The notes: generated by a model not told the origin, from the letters alone. A DNA stretch of 27,540 nt from JBBRBB01 sp038206235 (GCA_038206235.1 JBBRBB010000041.1:1-27540), one strand, 5' to 3'. Counted from the stretch's first letter, positions 1-7,798 are shown. A program made the numbers and translations.

Positions 1-1
1 C

Positions 2-79
2 CAGTGGGTAAAGACCGGCAGGCAATGGGTGTATAAAATCTTTACTACAAGAACCTGCTACAAGCCTCTATTTGAATAA
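2..79 (+). CDS. 3' end of an unidentified gene (partial)
   Basis: One frame is open from the window edge to a TAA at 77-79 and encodes about 25 residues ending in Lys-Pro-Leu-Phe-Glu. The peptide is rich in Trp, Tyr, Lys and Thr and reads like a real protein end, but it is too short to assign to a family. The roughly 275 bases after it hold no convincing ORF. It could also be a chance open frame. Confidence 0.35.
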   Translation, partial: QWVKTGRQWVYKIFTTRTCYKPLFE

Positions 80-300
80 GCGGCCCCAAAGCAGTACAGG
101 GTTACATACATTTTTTGCAACGCTAGGCAGCGTAATGAAAAAGGTATGCAGTGCAAATAAAATTTTGCCTGCTTAGCATAGTCCGTATTGCATATTATGC
201 TTATGTGCATCAAAGCTGAGGCGGCTCAGATACTCCCTCAAGCTAATTTTGGCAAACGATACCCAAAAGCTAAGGGTATTTTTTTGCTCCGATTTTTTAC
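80..300. other. non-coding intergenic stretch
   Basis: No credible ORF is seen. It holds a short CTGAG/CTCAG hairpin near 215-228 and the terminator-like hairpin at 259-285. Nothing else is recognised. Confidence 0.4.
259..285 (+). terminator. terminator-like hairpin with T-run
   Basis: ATACCC (259-264) pairs with GGGTAT (274-279) around a 9-nt loop and runs directly into a stretch of T. This is the shape of an intrinsic terminator for transcription entering from the left. Confidence 0.5.
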
Positions 301-339
301 TTGCGGATTTTAGACATTAGGCTAAGAGATGGAGATGCT

Positions 340-347
340 TATTTTTG
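340..347 (+). promoter_or_regulatory. Bacteroidota -7 box (TATTTTTG) next to the start codon
   Basis: TATTTTTG fits the TAnnTTTG consensus of the primary sigma factor of Bacteroidota and lies 7 nt before the ATG at 355, which implies a leaderless or nearly leaderless message. No clear TTTG -33 box is seen at the expected distance. The same 8-mer precedes gmd at 8846. Confidence 0.45.
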
Positions 348-354
348 CAGGAAA

Positions 355-876
355 ATGGAAAATCTGGATATAGGCTCTATTATACTTATCATTGTAGCCA
401 CCATGCTTGTAACCGGAACAGTTGTGTATATACTTACCACACGAACAAAAAACGGAGATGATGCAGACTTATCGTTTAATCCTAATCGCCCCGCTGTACA
501 AATGCAATTGCAGGCTTATGAAAGATTAATAATATTAGTTGACCGTATTGCATTGCCTAACCTCATCAGCAGAATTAATCAGCCCAATTCAAGCGCCAGA
601 GAAATGCAGTTATTATTAACCCAAACCATTCGCTCAGAGTTTGATTACAACATTACACAACAAGTGTATGTTTCACCCGATGCATGGACAGCAGTAAAAA
701 ATCTGAAAGAGCAAAACCTTCTTATTATTAATCAGCTTGCTAATGTTTTGCCGCATCATGCAACGGGTTTAGACCTGAATAAATTATTGCTTGAATTTTT
801 AATGAACGATAAAAAAGGCGCTTTGCATGAAGTGGTTAGTGAAGTGCTGAGCTATGAAGCAAAGAAATTAATGTAA
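355..876 (+). CDS. conserved membrane-anchored hypothetical protein
   Basis: The product is 173 aa. The ATG at 355 is preferred over the TTG at 301 because it puts a single membrane helix (about residues 6-27, rich in Ile, Leu, Val and Thr) at the N-terminus and follows a -7 box. After the helix comes a charged linker and a soluble, mostly helical domain with conserved-looking segments (ERLIILVDRIALPNLI near 55, EFDYNITQQVYVS near 105). It resembles a Bacteroidota family of unknown function that I recall upstream of methylmalonyl-CoA mutase genes (possibly DUF7935); this comes from memory and was not searched. The next gene on the strand is indeed a mutase subunit, but a repeat element now lies between them. 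Function unknown. Confidence 0.75.
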   Translation: MENLDIGSIILIIVATMLVTGTVVYILTTRTKNGDDADLSFNPNRPAVQMQLQAYERLIILVDRIALPNLISRINQPNSSAREMQLLLTQTIRSEFDYNITQQVYVSPDAWTAVKNLKEQNLLIINQLANVLPHHATGLDLNKLLLEFLMNDKKGALHEVVSEVLSYEAKKLM

Positions 877-970
877 GAAACTGTTTAAATTTTATTACAA
901 AAAATAATATGGCTACACGTACATTAACCTTCTATATAACTTCAGAAAGGAATTGATTAGCGTGTTTTTT

Positions 971-1076
971 AAACCTTAGTAAAACCCAATGCTTTCTCCC
1001 ATCTAACCTTATTATCTTATTATTGCAATAAGGTAATAAGGTTGGTAGTTTGAGGTCAATTATTCTACTAAGGTTT
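971..1076. repeat. nested inverted-repeat module 1
   Basis: The outer arms AAACCTTAGTA (971-981) and TACTAAGGTTT (1066-1076) are perfect 11-bp complements. Inside them, 1005-1043 folds into a 17-bp stem, with one G-T pair, closed by a 5-nt loop. The design is repeated at 1176-1267. Confidence 0.7.
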
Positions 1077-1175
1077 TTCCGCTGAAGCATGTTAAATAGT
1101 TGCACAAAACCTTTCTTGCTATTGTGAACTCAAAGTTATTATTGTAAAAACACAGGGCGTGCCATGGCTGGATAC

Positions 1176-1267
1176 TTAGTAGAAAAACTCTCAATCAAGC
1201 TTTAACCTTATTACTTTATCAAGCAATAAGGTTTGAGGGGAGTGTGGGGATTATTTTTTTCTACGAA
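1176..1267. repeat. nested inverted-repeat module 2
   Basis: The outer arms TTAGTAGAAAAA (1176-1187) and TTTTTCTACGAA (1256-1267) match at 11 of 12 positions. The inner arms AACCTTATT (1204-1212) and AATAAGGTT (1225-1233) form a 9-bp stem. Its reverse complement resembles module 1, so the two look like diverged copies in opposite orientation. Confidence 0.6.
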
Positions 1268-1403
1268 GGTTAAAAAATCATTGAGTAATATCAAATTAAT
1301 AAGCTGTTTAAGTTTCATTTCTTTCAGATAGTTTTCTCATGATAAAATATTTAATGAAAATTTAAACAGCTTCCAAGCGAACACCTCTTAATTTATTCCT
1401 GTT

Positions 1404-2963
1404 ATGCTACGAAAAAAAGTTTTTACTGACAGCGGTATCGAAATAAAAGAAGTTTATCATGCTTCAGATATTGAAAATTTTAAAATAGAAAATCCGGGTG
1501 AATATCCTTTTACACGGGGCGTGCAGACTGATATGTACCGCGGTAAATTATGGACGATGCGGCAGTATGCAGGATTTTCTACCGCTGAGGAAAGCAATAA
1601 GCGCTATCATTATTTATTATCGCAGGGAGTAAATGGTTTAAGTGTTGCTTTTGATTTGCCTACACAAATTGGTTATGACAGCGACCATATTCTCGCAGAA
1701 GGTGAAGTAGGAAAAGCAGGTGTTGCTATTGATAGTTTGAATGATATGCAACGCCTGTTTGCAGGAATAAAATTAGCCGATGTTTCTACATCCATGACGA
1801 TTAATGCAACAGCTTTTATTTTATTAGGGTTATACATTGCACTGGCAAAAAAGCAGGGCGCAGATTTAAAAAAAATCACGGGCACTATTCAGAATGATAT
1901 ATTAAAAGAATATGCTGCAAGAGGAACATACATCTATCCGCCAAAACCTTCTATGCGCATCATTACTGACATCTTTGAATGGTGCAGTAAAGAATTGCCG
2001 AAATGGAATACCATTTCTATTTCAGGGTATCATATACGGGAAGCCGGTAGCACGGCAGTGCAGGAAATAGCATTTACATTAAGCAATGGTAAGGCATACA
2101 TAAAAGCCGCATTGGGAAAGGGATTAGATATAAATGTTTTTGGTAAGCGTCTCTCCTTTTTTTTCAATTCTCATAATAATCTTTTTGAAGAGGTTGCAAA
2201 GTTTCGTGCGGCAAGAAGAATGTGGGCAGTGATGATGAAAGAGCTTGGCGCCACAGACACTAAAGCTATGATGCTGCGTTTTCATACGCAAACAGGGGGC
2301 AGCACGCTAACAGCGCAGCAACCGTTGAATAATATTTCAAGAGTAACCGTTCAAACCCTGGCTGCTGTGTTGGGCGGCACGCAAAGCTTACATACCAATG
2401 GTTACGACGAAGCATTAAGCTTGCCAACTGAAGAAGCTGCCCGTATTGCCCTGCGTACACAACAGGTTGTTGCGTATGAAAGTGGCGTAGCAGATACGGT
2501 TGACCCTTTGGCGGGAAGTTACTTTATAGAATCACTTACCAATGAAGTAGAGCAGGAGGCATGGAAGCTGATTGAAAAAATTGATTCAATGGGTGGCAGT
2601 GTAAGCGCCATAGAGCAAGGTTTTATTCAGGATGAAATTGCCCATAGCGCATACAATTATCAAACACAAATAGAGAGCAATGAAAAAATAATTGTTGGGC
2701 TGAATAAATTTATGGCTGATGAAGCGAATAAAGTTCCTGTATTTAGAATTGATGACAGCATCAGAAGTTTACAGGTTGAGAAGTTGATTAAGTTGAAAAG
2801 TGAAAGAGATAATGAAATAGTAAAAGAGAAGCTGGCTAAAATAGATGCTGTGGCCAAAGACGAAAATAATTTAATGCCTTTTGTAATAGAAGCTGTAGAA
2901 AATAATTGCACGCTGGGAGAGATTGCGGATTGTTTGAGGGGAGTGTGGGGAGAGTATAAGTAA
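1404..2963 (+). CDS. methylmalonyl-CoA mutase, catalytic (B12-domain-less) subunit
   Basis: This 519-aa protein covers only the TIM-barrel catalytic half of methylmalonyl-CoA mutase; the roughly 130-aa cobalamin-binding domain of full-length enzymes is absent. It begins with the substrate-tunnel segment ending in DMYRGKLWTMRQYAGF, followed by NGLSVAFDLPTQIGYDSD, GTIQNDILKEYAARGTYIYP and SISGYHIREAGSTA. Tyr45, Arg173 and His210 occupy positions equivalent to the methylmalonyl-specific Tyr, Arg and His; isobutyryl-type mutases carry Phe and Gln at the first two, so methylmalonyl-CoA is the likely substrate. The reaction, with a separate B12 subunit, interconverts (R)-methylmalonyl-CoA and succinyl-CoA in propionate metabolism. 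No B12-binding partner lies in the window. The last residues (about 485-519) match the normal end of such subunits, so it is not truncated. Archaeal-type split mutases are the precedent. Confidence 0.9.
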   Translation: MLRKKVFTDSGIEIKEVYHASDIENFKIENPGEYPFTRGVQTDMYRGKLWTMRQYAGFSTAEESNKRYHYLLSQGVNGLSVAFDLPTQIGYDSDHILAEGEVGKAGVAIDSLNDMQRLFAGIKLADVSTSMTINATAFILLGLYIALAKKQGADLKKITGTIQNDILKEYAARGTYIYPPKPSMRIITDIFEWCSKELPKWNTISISGYHIREAGSTAVQEIAFTLSNGKAYIKAALGKGLDINVFGKRLSFFFNSHNNLFEEVAKFRAARRMWAVMMKELGATDTKAMMLRFHTQTGGSTLTAQQPLNNISRVTVQTLAAVLGGTQSLHTNGYDEALSLPTEEAARIALRTQQVVAYESGVADTVDPLAGSYFIESLTNEVEQEAWKLIEKIDSMGGSVSAIEQGFIQDEIAHSAYNYQTQIESNEKIIVGLNKFMADEANKVPVFRIDDSIRSLQVEKLIKLKSERDNEIVKEKLAKIDAVAKDENNLMPFVIEAVENNCTLGEIADCLRGVWGEYK

Positions 2964-2987
2964 CATCTATCAGCTATTAATTTAATT

Positions 2988-3099
2988 TTTTTTTCAACAC
3001 ATAGGCACAATAGAGATCATGATCTCACATAGGTTTGTTCTATGTGCCTTCCTATCTGTCTATCTTTTCCCTGTGGTTGAAATTTTTTTCAACACATAG
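2988..3099. repeat. direct repeats of TTTTTTTCAACACATAG
   Basis: The 17-mer TTTTTTTCAACACATAG occurs at 2988-3004 and 3083-3099. Between the copies lie inverted arms AGGCACA (3003-3009) / TGTGCCT (3043-3049) and a perfect 14-bp palindrome GAGATCATGATCTC (3013-3026). CACATAG motifs recur downstream of gmd at 9956-9979. Confidence 0.6.
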
Positions 3100-3138
3100 A
3101 CATAGATAATATATAATTTCGAGTAGCAGGCTATTATT

Positions 3139-3170
3139 AAAAAGGCAGCCCTTGAATGAGTTGCCTTTTT
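3139..3170. terminator. bidirectional intrinsic terminator between convergent genes
   Basis: AAAAAGGCA (3139-3147) and TGCCTTTTT (3162-3170) form a 9-bp stem with A- and T-rich flanks on both sides. It lies between the mutase gene (plus) and the secreted-protein gene (minus) and could serve both. Confidence 0.7.
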
Positions 3171-3192
3171 AAATATCCTAATCCATTTCTTT

Positions 3193-4887
3193 TTACTCTT
3201 TCATAAACTTTTGTGTAAAGCGCTGTCCATCCTGTGTTATCAGAGTTACTGTATAAACGCCTTTCATAAGATTTGATATATTGATTCGCTGAAACTGATT
3301 AGTAGTATTCGCCAACATTTGCTGCAAAAGCGGTTTGCCATAAACATCTGCAATGCTTACTACTGCATTCATGGTACTTGTGTTAGCCTTGCATGAAAGT
3401 AAAATGAAATCTTTTGCAGGGTTGGGATACAGAACAAGCAAGTTAGGTGTTGCCAATTGTTCATTCAGCAATCCGGGTTTACCGCCGCCACCGCATGAGT
3501 AGCAGGTTTTTGTTATATGAAAAGAAATATCCTCAACTGTTGTAGTAATTGTGAGAGGCTCAATAAAAGTCAAATCTGTAACAGATGACCATGTAAAATT
3601 TGGATAATAAGTATAATCAGGTGTATTTACCACTACACCAGCAGTCGTAAAATGGCAGCCGCGAATGTCGCCAAGACTGTCTGTTTTCTGCACAAATACA
3701 TTAAAGCTGTCAACAAAGCTATTTGCCCTGTTATTATTATATCCCGCAGCCAGTAAGCCGCCATCTTCTAATTGCAATATTTGTGTTATAGCTCTTTGAC
3801 CGTCATTATTAATTCTTTTCATCCACTGCAAAGTATTTCCATTAGAAATTTTGAAAACGTATAAATCTCCCTGATTTCCTAAACCTGCCTGGGTAATAAG
3901 ATAACCTCTGTCTCTTGTAGGCGTTGATGCTCCATGCCCAAGATTATAAGGATTTGTGAGACTAACTTTGGTAAGGCTTATGGGCGAACCGTCTTCGTTC
4001 ATCTTTACAATTATTGTTGCCGCATTGCCACCACCGCTAAAATTATCGAGGTCAAGACTGAAGAGAGAAAAGCTGTTTTCTGTTTTATAAATATCAGAGA
4101 AACTATTGTTCCTGTAATCTATATCATATTGCCGCGCCCATGTAATGCTGCCGTTATTAATATCTAATCTCATTACAATACCATCATAATAACTGTCACT
4201 CTCTCCATATTGAAATGCAGTTACAATTAGTGAATTTTCAAATTGCATAAGACCCCACGATAAATCTGTATTGCCGCTATTGAAGCTTTTTGCCCACTGC
4301 ACATTTCCCATATTATCAGTTTTTACAACCATTGCATTGGAAACGCCTGGCGCATCATCGTTGTTTCCGCAAAAAGCATAGCCTCCGTCTGATGTTTCAC
4401 AAACATTTGTAGCTCTTGAGCCATAAGGGTTGCCATCATCATATTGTTTAGCCCATTGCACAGTACCGCTGGCATCTAATTTTATCATCCATGCTACGGC
4501 AACAGAACCGCCTCCCTGCGGGCTTCTTCTTCCAACAGCTATATAACCGCCGTCGCTGGTGCTTTTAATTTTTTGCAGGTAATCATCACCACTGCCATCA
4601 ATTGCTTTGCTCCATACAATTTCTCCATTACCATCCACTTTCATAACGAGACCGTCAGTAGAACCGGTACTGTTACTGTTTGTAGTACCTGTAACAACCA
4701 AGCCACCGTCATGAGTTGAATCTGCACCATAAGCATAGTCGGCTTTGGATCCCTTATACACTTTACGGAATGAAGGGTAGCAGTTTTCATCAGTAAAGCT
4801 TTTGGAATTTTGGGAGTTGTTTGTTTGAGCAATCACTGCGGTAGATATGCCTGCAATGAAAAGGCAAAAAAGTAAATACGCTTTCAT
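3193..4887 (-). CDS. type IX-secreted repeat protein
   Basis: The product is 564 aa. Residues 1-20 are a signal peptide (Lys2, hydrophobic core, Ala-Gln cleavage region). The body carries repeated units of about 45-60 residues built on an S-D-G-G-Y/L-x-x-x-G segment followed by K-x-D-x-x-G-x-x-x-W-x-K (for example near residues 60-95, 112-148 and 165-200), a pattern typical of beta-propeller or delta-60-like extracellular proteins. Residues 484-564 form a type A sorting domain: LYPNPAKDFILL at its start, DVYGK in the middle and a basic end (FTQKFMKE). Such proteins cross the outer membrane through the type IX system and are anchored at the surface or released. No catalytic motif is seen. A Cys-containing glycine-rich linker (near 465-475) precedes the sorting domain. 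It is the last gene of a minus-strand series of surface proteins. Confidence 0.85.
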   Translation of the reverse strand: MKAYLLFCLFIAGISTAVIAQTNNSQNSKSFTDENCYPSFRKVYKGSKADYAYGADSTHDGGLVVTGTTNSNSTGSTDGLVMKVDGNGEIVWSKAIDGSGDDYLQKIKSTSDGGYIAVGRRSPQGGGSVAVAWMIKLDASGTVQWAKQYDDGNPYGSRATNVCETSDGGYAFCGNNDDAPGVSNAMVVKTDNMGNVQWAKSFNSGNTDLSWGLMQFENSLIVTAFQYGESDSYYDGIVMRLDINNGSITWARQYDIDYRNNSFSDIYKTENSFSLFSLDLDNFSGGGNAATIIVKMNEDGSPISLTKVSLTNPYNLGHGASTPTRDRGYLITQAGLGNQGDLYVFKISNGNTLQWMKRINNDGQRAITQILQLEDGGLLAAGYNNNRANSFVDSFNVFVQKTDSLGDIRGCHFTTAGVVVNTPDYTYYPNFTWSSVTDLTFIEPLTITTTVEDISFHITKTCYSCGGGGKPGLLNEQLATPNLLVLYPNPAKDFILLSCKANTSTMNAVVSIADVYGKPLLQQMLANTTNQFQRINISNLMKGVYTVTLITQDGQRFTQKFMKE

Positions 4888-5055
4888 AAAGTAGTTTTTG
4901 TGATTAAATAAAATTTTAGTGAAGATAATGTTTTTTTTGTAAGATGAATTTTTATTCGGTGAAGACTTTTCAGACGTAATGATTTGAAATATCTTTTAAA
5001 CAAAACCGTCCTAAAATAATTATTTTGAGACGGCTGGTTTATAAAATAATTCAAA
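4888..5055 (-). repeat. intergenic repeat unit, copy 1
   Basis: This stretch between a lipoprotein stop and the next ATG is clearly alignable with 5803-5971 over its whole length (roughly three quarters identical by eye), including the block TTTGAAATATCTTTTAAACA and the hairpin near the upstream stop. It therefore belongs to a tandem duplication covering gene plus leader. Confidence 0.7.
5006..5033 (-). terminator. hairpin downstream of DNRLRE-type lipoprotein
   Basis: CCGTC (5006-5010) pairs with GACGG (5029-5033), and the A/T-only centre 5013-5026 is itself palindromic. It is the diverged counterpart of the perfect palindrome at 5922-5951 and lies just past the stop codon at 5056. Confidence 0.6.
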
Positions 5056-5802
5056 TTAATTGTTGTATTCAACAACAAGCCTTGGCCTGTCATTTACATC
5101 TGCGGCTTCAGATGTAGCAAAAACCATTGCTCTGTATTTTGATTCTTTTTCTATAGCAATTGCAAAACCCTGACTGTATGCAGGATATTTAACAATTGCT
5201 GCAACTAACTTGGTAACATCGCTTACCACATCCCAATTCCATTGACTTGCAGATGGCCCAAAAACTACCGCATCTAAAGTACTGTATGGAGGTTGAGTAT
5301 TCCATGTAAGAGTAGATTCGTCCCAATTCTTAGTTGTTTCAACTCTTGTAATTACACAGTTATTAAGTTGATTATTGCCAGAACCGAGATAATAAGAATT
5401 GCCCTGGGGATGATTTAATGAAGATGAGAGCCCGTACAGATAAAGTTTCGCTGAAACTATTTTTGCAGATTTTGGAATTGCAGATAAGCCGGTAAATTTT
5501 ACAAAGATTCTTTGCTTAACTAAAGCGCCATCCTGAGTCCATGCTGCGGGGTTCATTTCTGCAACCGCATTATAATTTGAATTGGCATAAAGAGGGTCAT
5601 TAGCCTTCCATGCAACATACACATCCTGTCCGTCATTAGGTCCCGGTTTTAAATCTAATGTATAAGTGTTGACTTTATTTGTTGAAACAGATACATTTTT
5701 ATCACTTTGATTATTTAATGATGCTTCCTTTTTGCAGCTAAAAAAAATAATGGCGCAAAGGCTAACTGTAATCATTTGCAAAAGCCTGGTTTGTGTTTTC
5801 AT
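5056..5802 (-). CDS. DNRLRE/CBM96-like surface lipoprotein
   Basis: The product is 248 aa with a lipoprotein signal: basic start, hydrophobic core and Cys23 in IIFFSCKKE. Residues about 50-248 form one beta-rich domain with the marks of the DNRLRE (disaggregatase-related) family: an early GQDVYV segment, RIFVKFTGLSAIPKSAKI followed by AKLYLYG, then WDESTLTWNTQP, and a final RPRLVVEYNN. These domains are jelly-roll modules found in extracellular and glycan-binding proteins; no enzymatic residues are evident. It is a paralogue of the next gene upstream (5972-6769), sharing the order of motifs and the phrase HPQGNSYY. Each copy ends in a hairpin terminator. A surface role in matrix or glycan attachment is an inference. 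Confidence 0.8.
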   Translation of the reverse strand: MKTQTRLLQMITVSLCAIIFFSCKKEASLNNQSDKNVSVSTNKVNTYTLDLKPGPNDGQDVYVAWKANDPLYANSNYNAVAEMNPAAWTQDGALVKQRIFVKFTGLSAIPKSAKIVSAKLYLYGLSSSLNHPQGNSYYLGSGNNQLNNCVITRVETTKNWDESTLTWNTQPPYSTLDAVVFGPSASQWNWDVVSDVTKLVAAIVKYPAYSQGFAIAIEKESKYRAMVFATSEAADVNDRPRLVVEYNN

Positions 5803-5971
5803 AAAGTTGTTTTTTTGAGATGAAGAAAAATTTGAGTGAAGATAAAAGTTTTTTTGAAAGATGAATTTTTATTCAGTGAAAACTTTTCAGGTTATAAAGG
5901 TTTGAAATATCTTTTAAACAAAACCGCCTCAAAAAATTTTTTGAGGCGGTTGATTTATGAAATAATGCAGA
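5803..5971 (-). repeat. intergenic repeat unit, copy 2
   Basis: Diverged copy of 4888-5055. Both run from the 3' hairpin of a lipoprotein gene to the ATG of the following gene, and both contain a conserved GATGAATTTTTATTC core, which in this strand sense would be part of a long 5' leader. Confidence 0.7.
5922..5951 (-). terminator. perfect 30-bp palindrome acting as terminator
   Basis: AACCGCCTC followed by six A is exactly complementary to six T followed by GAGGCGGTT. It lies 20 bp past the stop of the lipoprotein gene that ends at 5972. It may act in both directions. Confidence 0.75.
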
Positions 5972-6769
5972 TTAATTCTTGTATATAACAACAAGGTTAG
6001 GATGTTTTGTTGCATCAGTGTATTCTGATGAATAAAAACCCATAGACCTGTAAATTTTTTCGGTAGTAAATTTCAGCTTAAAACCATTATTCTTTGATGG
6101 ATCTTTTACCATTGGTATTACGATGTTTGAAACATCCACAGCAGCATTATAATTCCATTGGCTTGTTGAAGGAGGGATAACACTTGCGCCACTCACAGTT
6201 GAAGAAGGTTGTGTATTCCATGTTACTGTACTTTCATCCCATGAAGAAGTAATTCTTTGAACATAAACACTATTATCACCATAACTATTATAAGGTGAAC
6301 CGGGATAATAAGAATTTCCCTGAGGTAAATGAATAGGGCTTGATGCAAGCCCGTACAAAAATAATTTAGCTGCAACATACTGAGCTGAAGCAGGTATTTG
6401 TGATAACTCAGTAAATTTTATTAATGAACGTGATTTTGTAAGAACGCCACTTATTGTCCATGTAAGAATTTTAAACTGGTCAATAGTGCCGGAATTGTTG
6501 TTTGCATAGTTTGGATCTACGGCATTCCAGTCAATCCATGCATCCTGACCTACGCCCTCTCCGGGTTGCAAAACAAGTTTGGTATAACCAGCAACAGGAG
6601 AATTGCGATATAATCCCGGTGCATCAGAATCAGTAATATTGTCTGTAGTAATTACAACATCGAGTGCAGTTGCGGTAGGTGCTTTGCTTTCTTTTTTACA
6701 GCTATGCAATAAAAAAATAGATGCTGCAACAAATAGAGCATTGGTAAATTTCATGGTGAATGCTTTCAT
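5972..6769 (-). CDS. DNRLRE/CBM96-like surface lipoprotein (paralogue)
   Basis: The product is 265 aa, a paralogue of the 5056-5802 product. A second in-frame Met at residue 6 is an alternative start. The lipobox is FLLHSCKKE with Cys24. The single domain repeats the family marks: GQDAWIDWNAVDPNYANN, RSLIKFTELSQIPASAQ, AAKLFLYGLASSP, PQGNSYYPG, WDESTVTWNTQPS, and a C-terminal NLVVIYKN. No catalytic motif is visible. A good promoter precedes it (6803-6832) and a perfect palindrome follows it. The two copies have diverged well beyond allelic difference, so the duplication is old, yet the intergenic unit stays recognisable. Confidence 0.8.
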   Translation of the reverse strand: MKAFTMKFTNALFVAASIFLLHSCKKESKAPTATALDVVITTDNITDSDAPGLYRNSPVAGYTKLVLQPGEGVGQDAWIDWNAVDPNYANNNSGTIDQFKILTWTISGVLTKSRSLIKFTELSQIPASAQYVAAKLFLYGLASSPIHLPQGNSYYPGSPYNSYGDNSVYVQRITSSWDESTVTWNTQPSSTVSGASVIPPSTSQWNYNAAVDVSNIVIPMVKDPSKNNGFKLKFTTEKIYRSMGFYSSEYTDATKHPNLVVIYKN

Positions 6770-6802
6770 TTTATAAGTTTCTAATTTTAAAAAACAAGAG
6801 TG

Positions 6803-6832
6803 CGAATATATAGTGATTATTGCACCTGCAAA
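6803..6832 (-). promoter_or_regulatory. promoter of the upstream DNRLRE-type lipoprotein gene
   Basis: On the minus strand TTTG (6829-6832), an 18-nt spacer and TATATTCG (6803-6810) match the Bacteroidota -33/-7 pattern with one mismatch. The leader before the ATG at 6769 is about 30 nt. Confidence 0.55.
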
Positions 6833-6877
6833 TTTTTTTATTTAATAAATATTAGATGAGGGGAATTACTAATATAA

Positions 6878-7722
6878 CTATTGAATCAAACTTTTAAGCT
6901 GTGTTGAAGTTAAAGCCTTATTGTATATTCTTATTTCATCAATTACACCGATAAACCAGTAAGGATAATTTGGATTATTCAATTTTCCAATGAACAAATC
7001 ATCTGCATTTGAATTGAATGTTGTTGTTTGGGATTGCCCATCTACTACAACGCCATTCACATAAAACTTTGATATTTGACCATCATATGTATATGCGATT
7101 GAATACCATTTATCGGTTTTTAAATAATGAACAGCATCGCGCCGGTCGAAGTTCCACTTCCGTCTTCATCCCCATACCTTGCAAAAAAATTCTGTTTAGT
7201 TGGTTGTACGGGTTGAAAACACTGGTTATAATTATAATAGCGGCCATCATCAAAAGCCATAGAATATACCCCATTTGTTTTAACATCATTACCTTTTATT
7301 AAAATTTGATTACCATGGCATGTTCCCTGGTAAAATCCCCCTACTTTCACAACCGTATATAATGTAATCTGGCTTGCTGGATTTAGTGATGTGCTGTTTG
7401 CAACTTCCATATAATTGCTGCCATTAAAATAATAAGCGTTATTAGGCTTACCGTTTTTTCCGGTTGTGGGCGTTGCATTATTGAATATTACATTATTTGC
7501 ATGACCGCTATGGTCTAATACATCGCCATTAAAAGTGTACCACGCAACAAGCGCATTTTGCATTTCAGAAGATGTTCGGTTGGTTTCGCCAGAAATATTT
7601 GTAGGTAAAGAATTATTACTGCTGATATTTTCTTTTTTGCAGGAAGAAAATACAATTAACGAGCAGCACATTATAAGAGTCGCTTTAGACCTCAATAAAT
7701 TTATAAGAGTAATCTTTTTCAT
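6878..7722 (-). pseudogene. LamG/concanavalin-like lipoprotein, frameshifted
   Basis: The 5' part (7722 to about 7137) encodes a lipoprotein signal with Cys28 in IVFSSCKKEN and the start of a LamG fold (ALVAWYTFNGDVLDHSGHAN, then NGSNYMEVANS). Translation then leaves frame and stops at 7120-7122. In another frame the fold continues immediately with AVHYLKTDKWYSIAYTYDGQ, then FYVNGVVVDGQ and the typical LamG end FIGVIDEIRIYNKALTSTQL, to a stop at 6878. One added base near 7136-7143 (the GGCGCG stretch) would restore a 281-aa protein. Either the gene is newly inactivated or the read has an indel. LamG modules bind glycans or proteins at the surface; this gene heads the minus-strand lipoprotein block. 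Confidence 0.8.
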
Positions 7723-7759
7723 AAGGAACGATTTGATATTTAAAAAATAAATAGATATT

Positions 7760-7791
7760 CAAATTTATTATAAACTCTCCTAAATATCAAA
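7760..7791 (-). promoter_or_regulatory. consensus Bacteroidota promoter for the LamG lipoprotein gene
   Basis: On the minus strand TTTG (7788-7791), exactly 20 nt and TAAATTTG (7760-7767) match the -33/-7 consensus perfectly. It sits just past the stop of the GT2 gene and gives a leader of about 30 nt to the ATG at 7722. Confidence 0.7.
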
Positions 7792-7798
7792 TCATTTA

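Larger units (their letters stand above)
877..1373. mobile_element. MITE-like 497-bp element with about 20-bp terminal inverted repeats
   Basis: The left end at 877-897 (GAAACTGTTTAAATTTTATT) is matched in inverse orientation by the right end at 1353-1373, whose complement reads GAAGCTGTTTAAATTTTCAT. A third copy in left-end orientation sits at 1301-1319 and forms a local hairpin with the right end. No transposase ORF is present, so this is a MITE or a decayed insertion sequence. The left end abuts the TAA of the preceding gene. I see no clear target-site duplication. The interior is made of two hairpin modules, listed separately. A similar end (13 identical bases) occurs at 27403. Confidence 0.6.

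Noticed and set aside
1673..3010. Several minus-strand frames inside the mutase gene
   Set aside because: They are opposite-strand shadows of a long, well-conserved gene and carry no family features.
4884..5093. 69-residue minus-strand frame in the intergenic repeat unit
   Set aside because: It overlaps two gene ends, its sequence is Lys/Leu/Ser-rich, and the matching intergenic copy at 5803-5971 does not preserve the frame.
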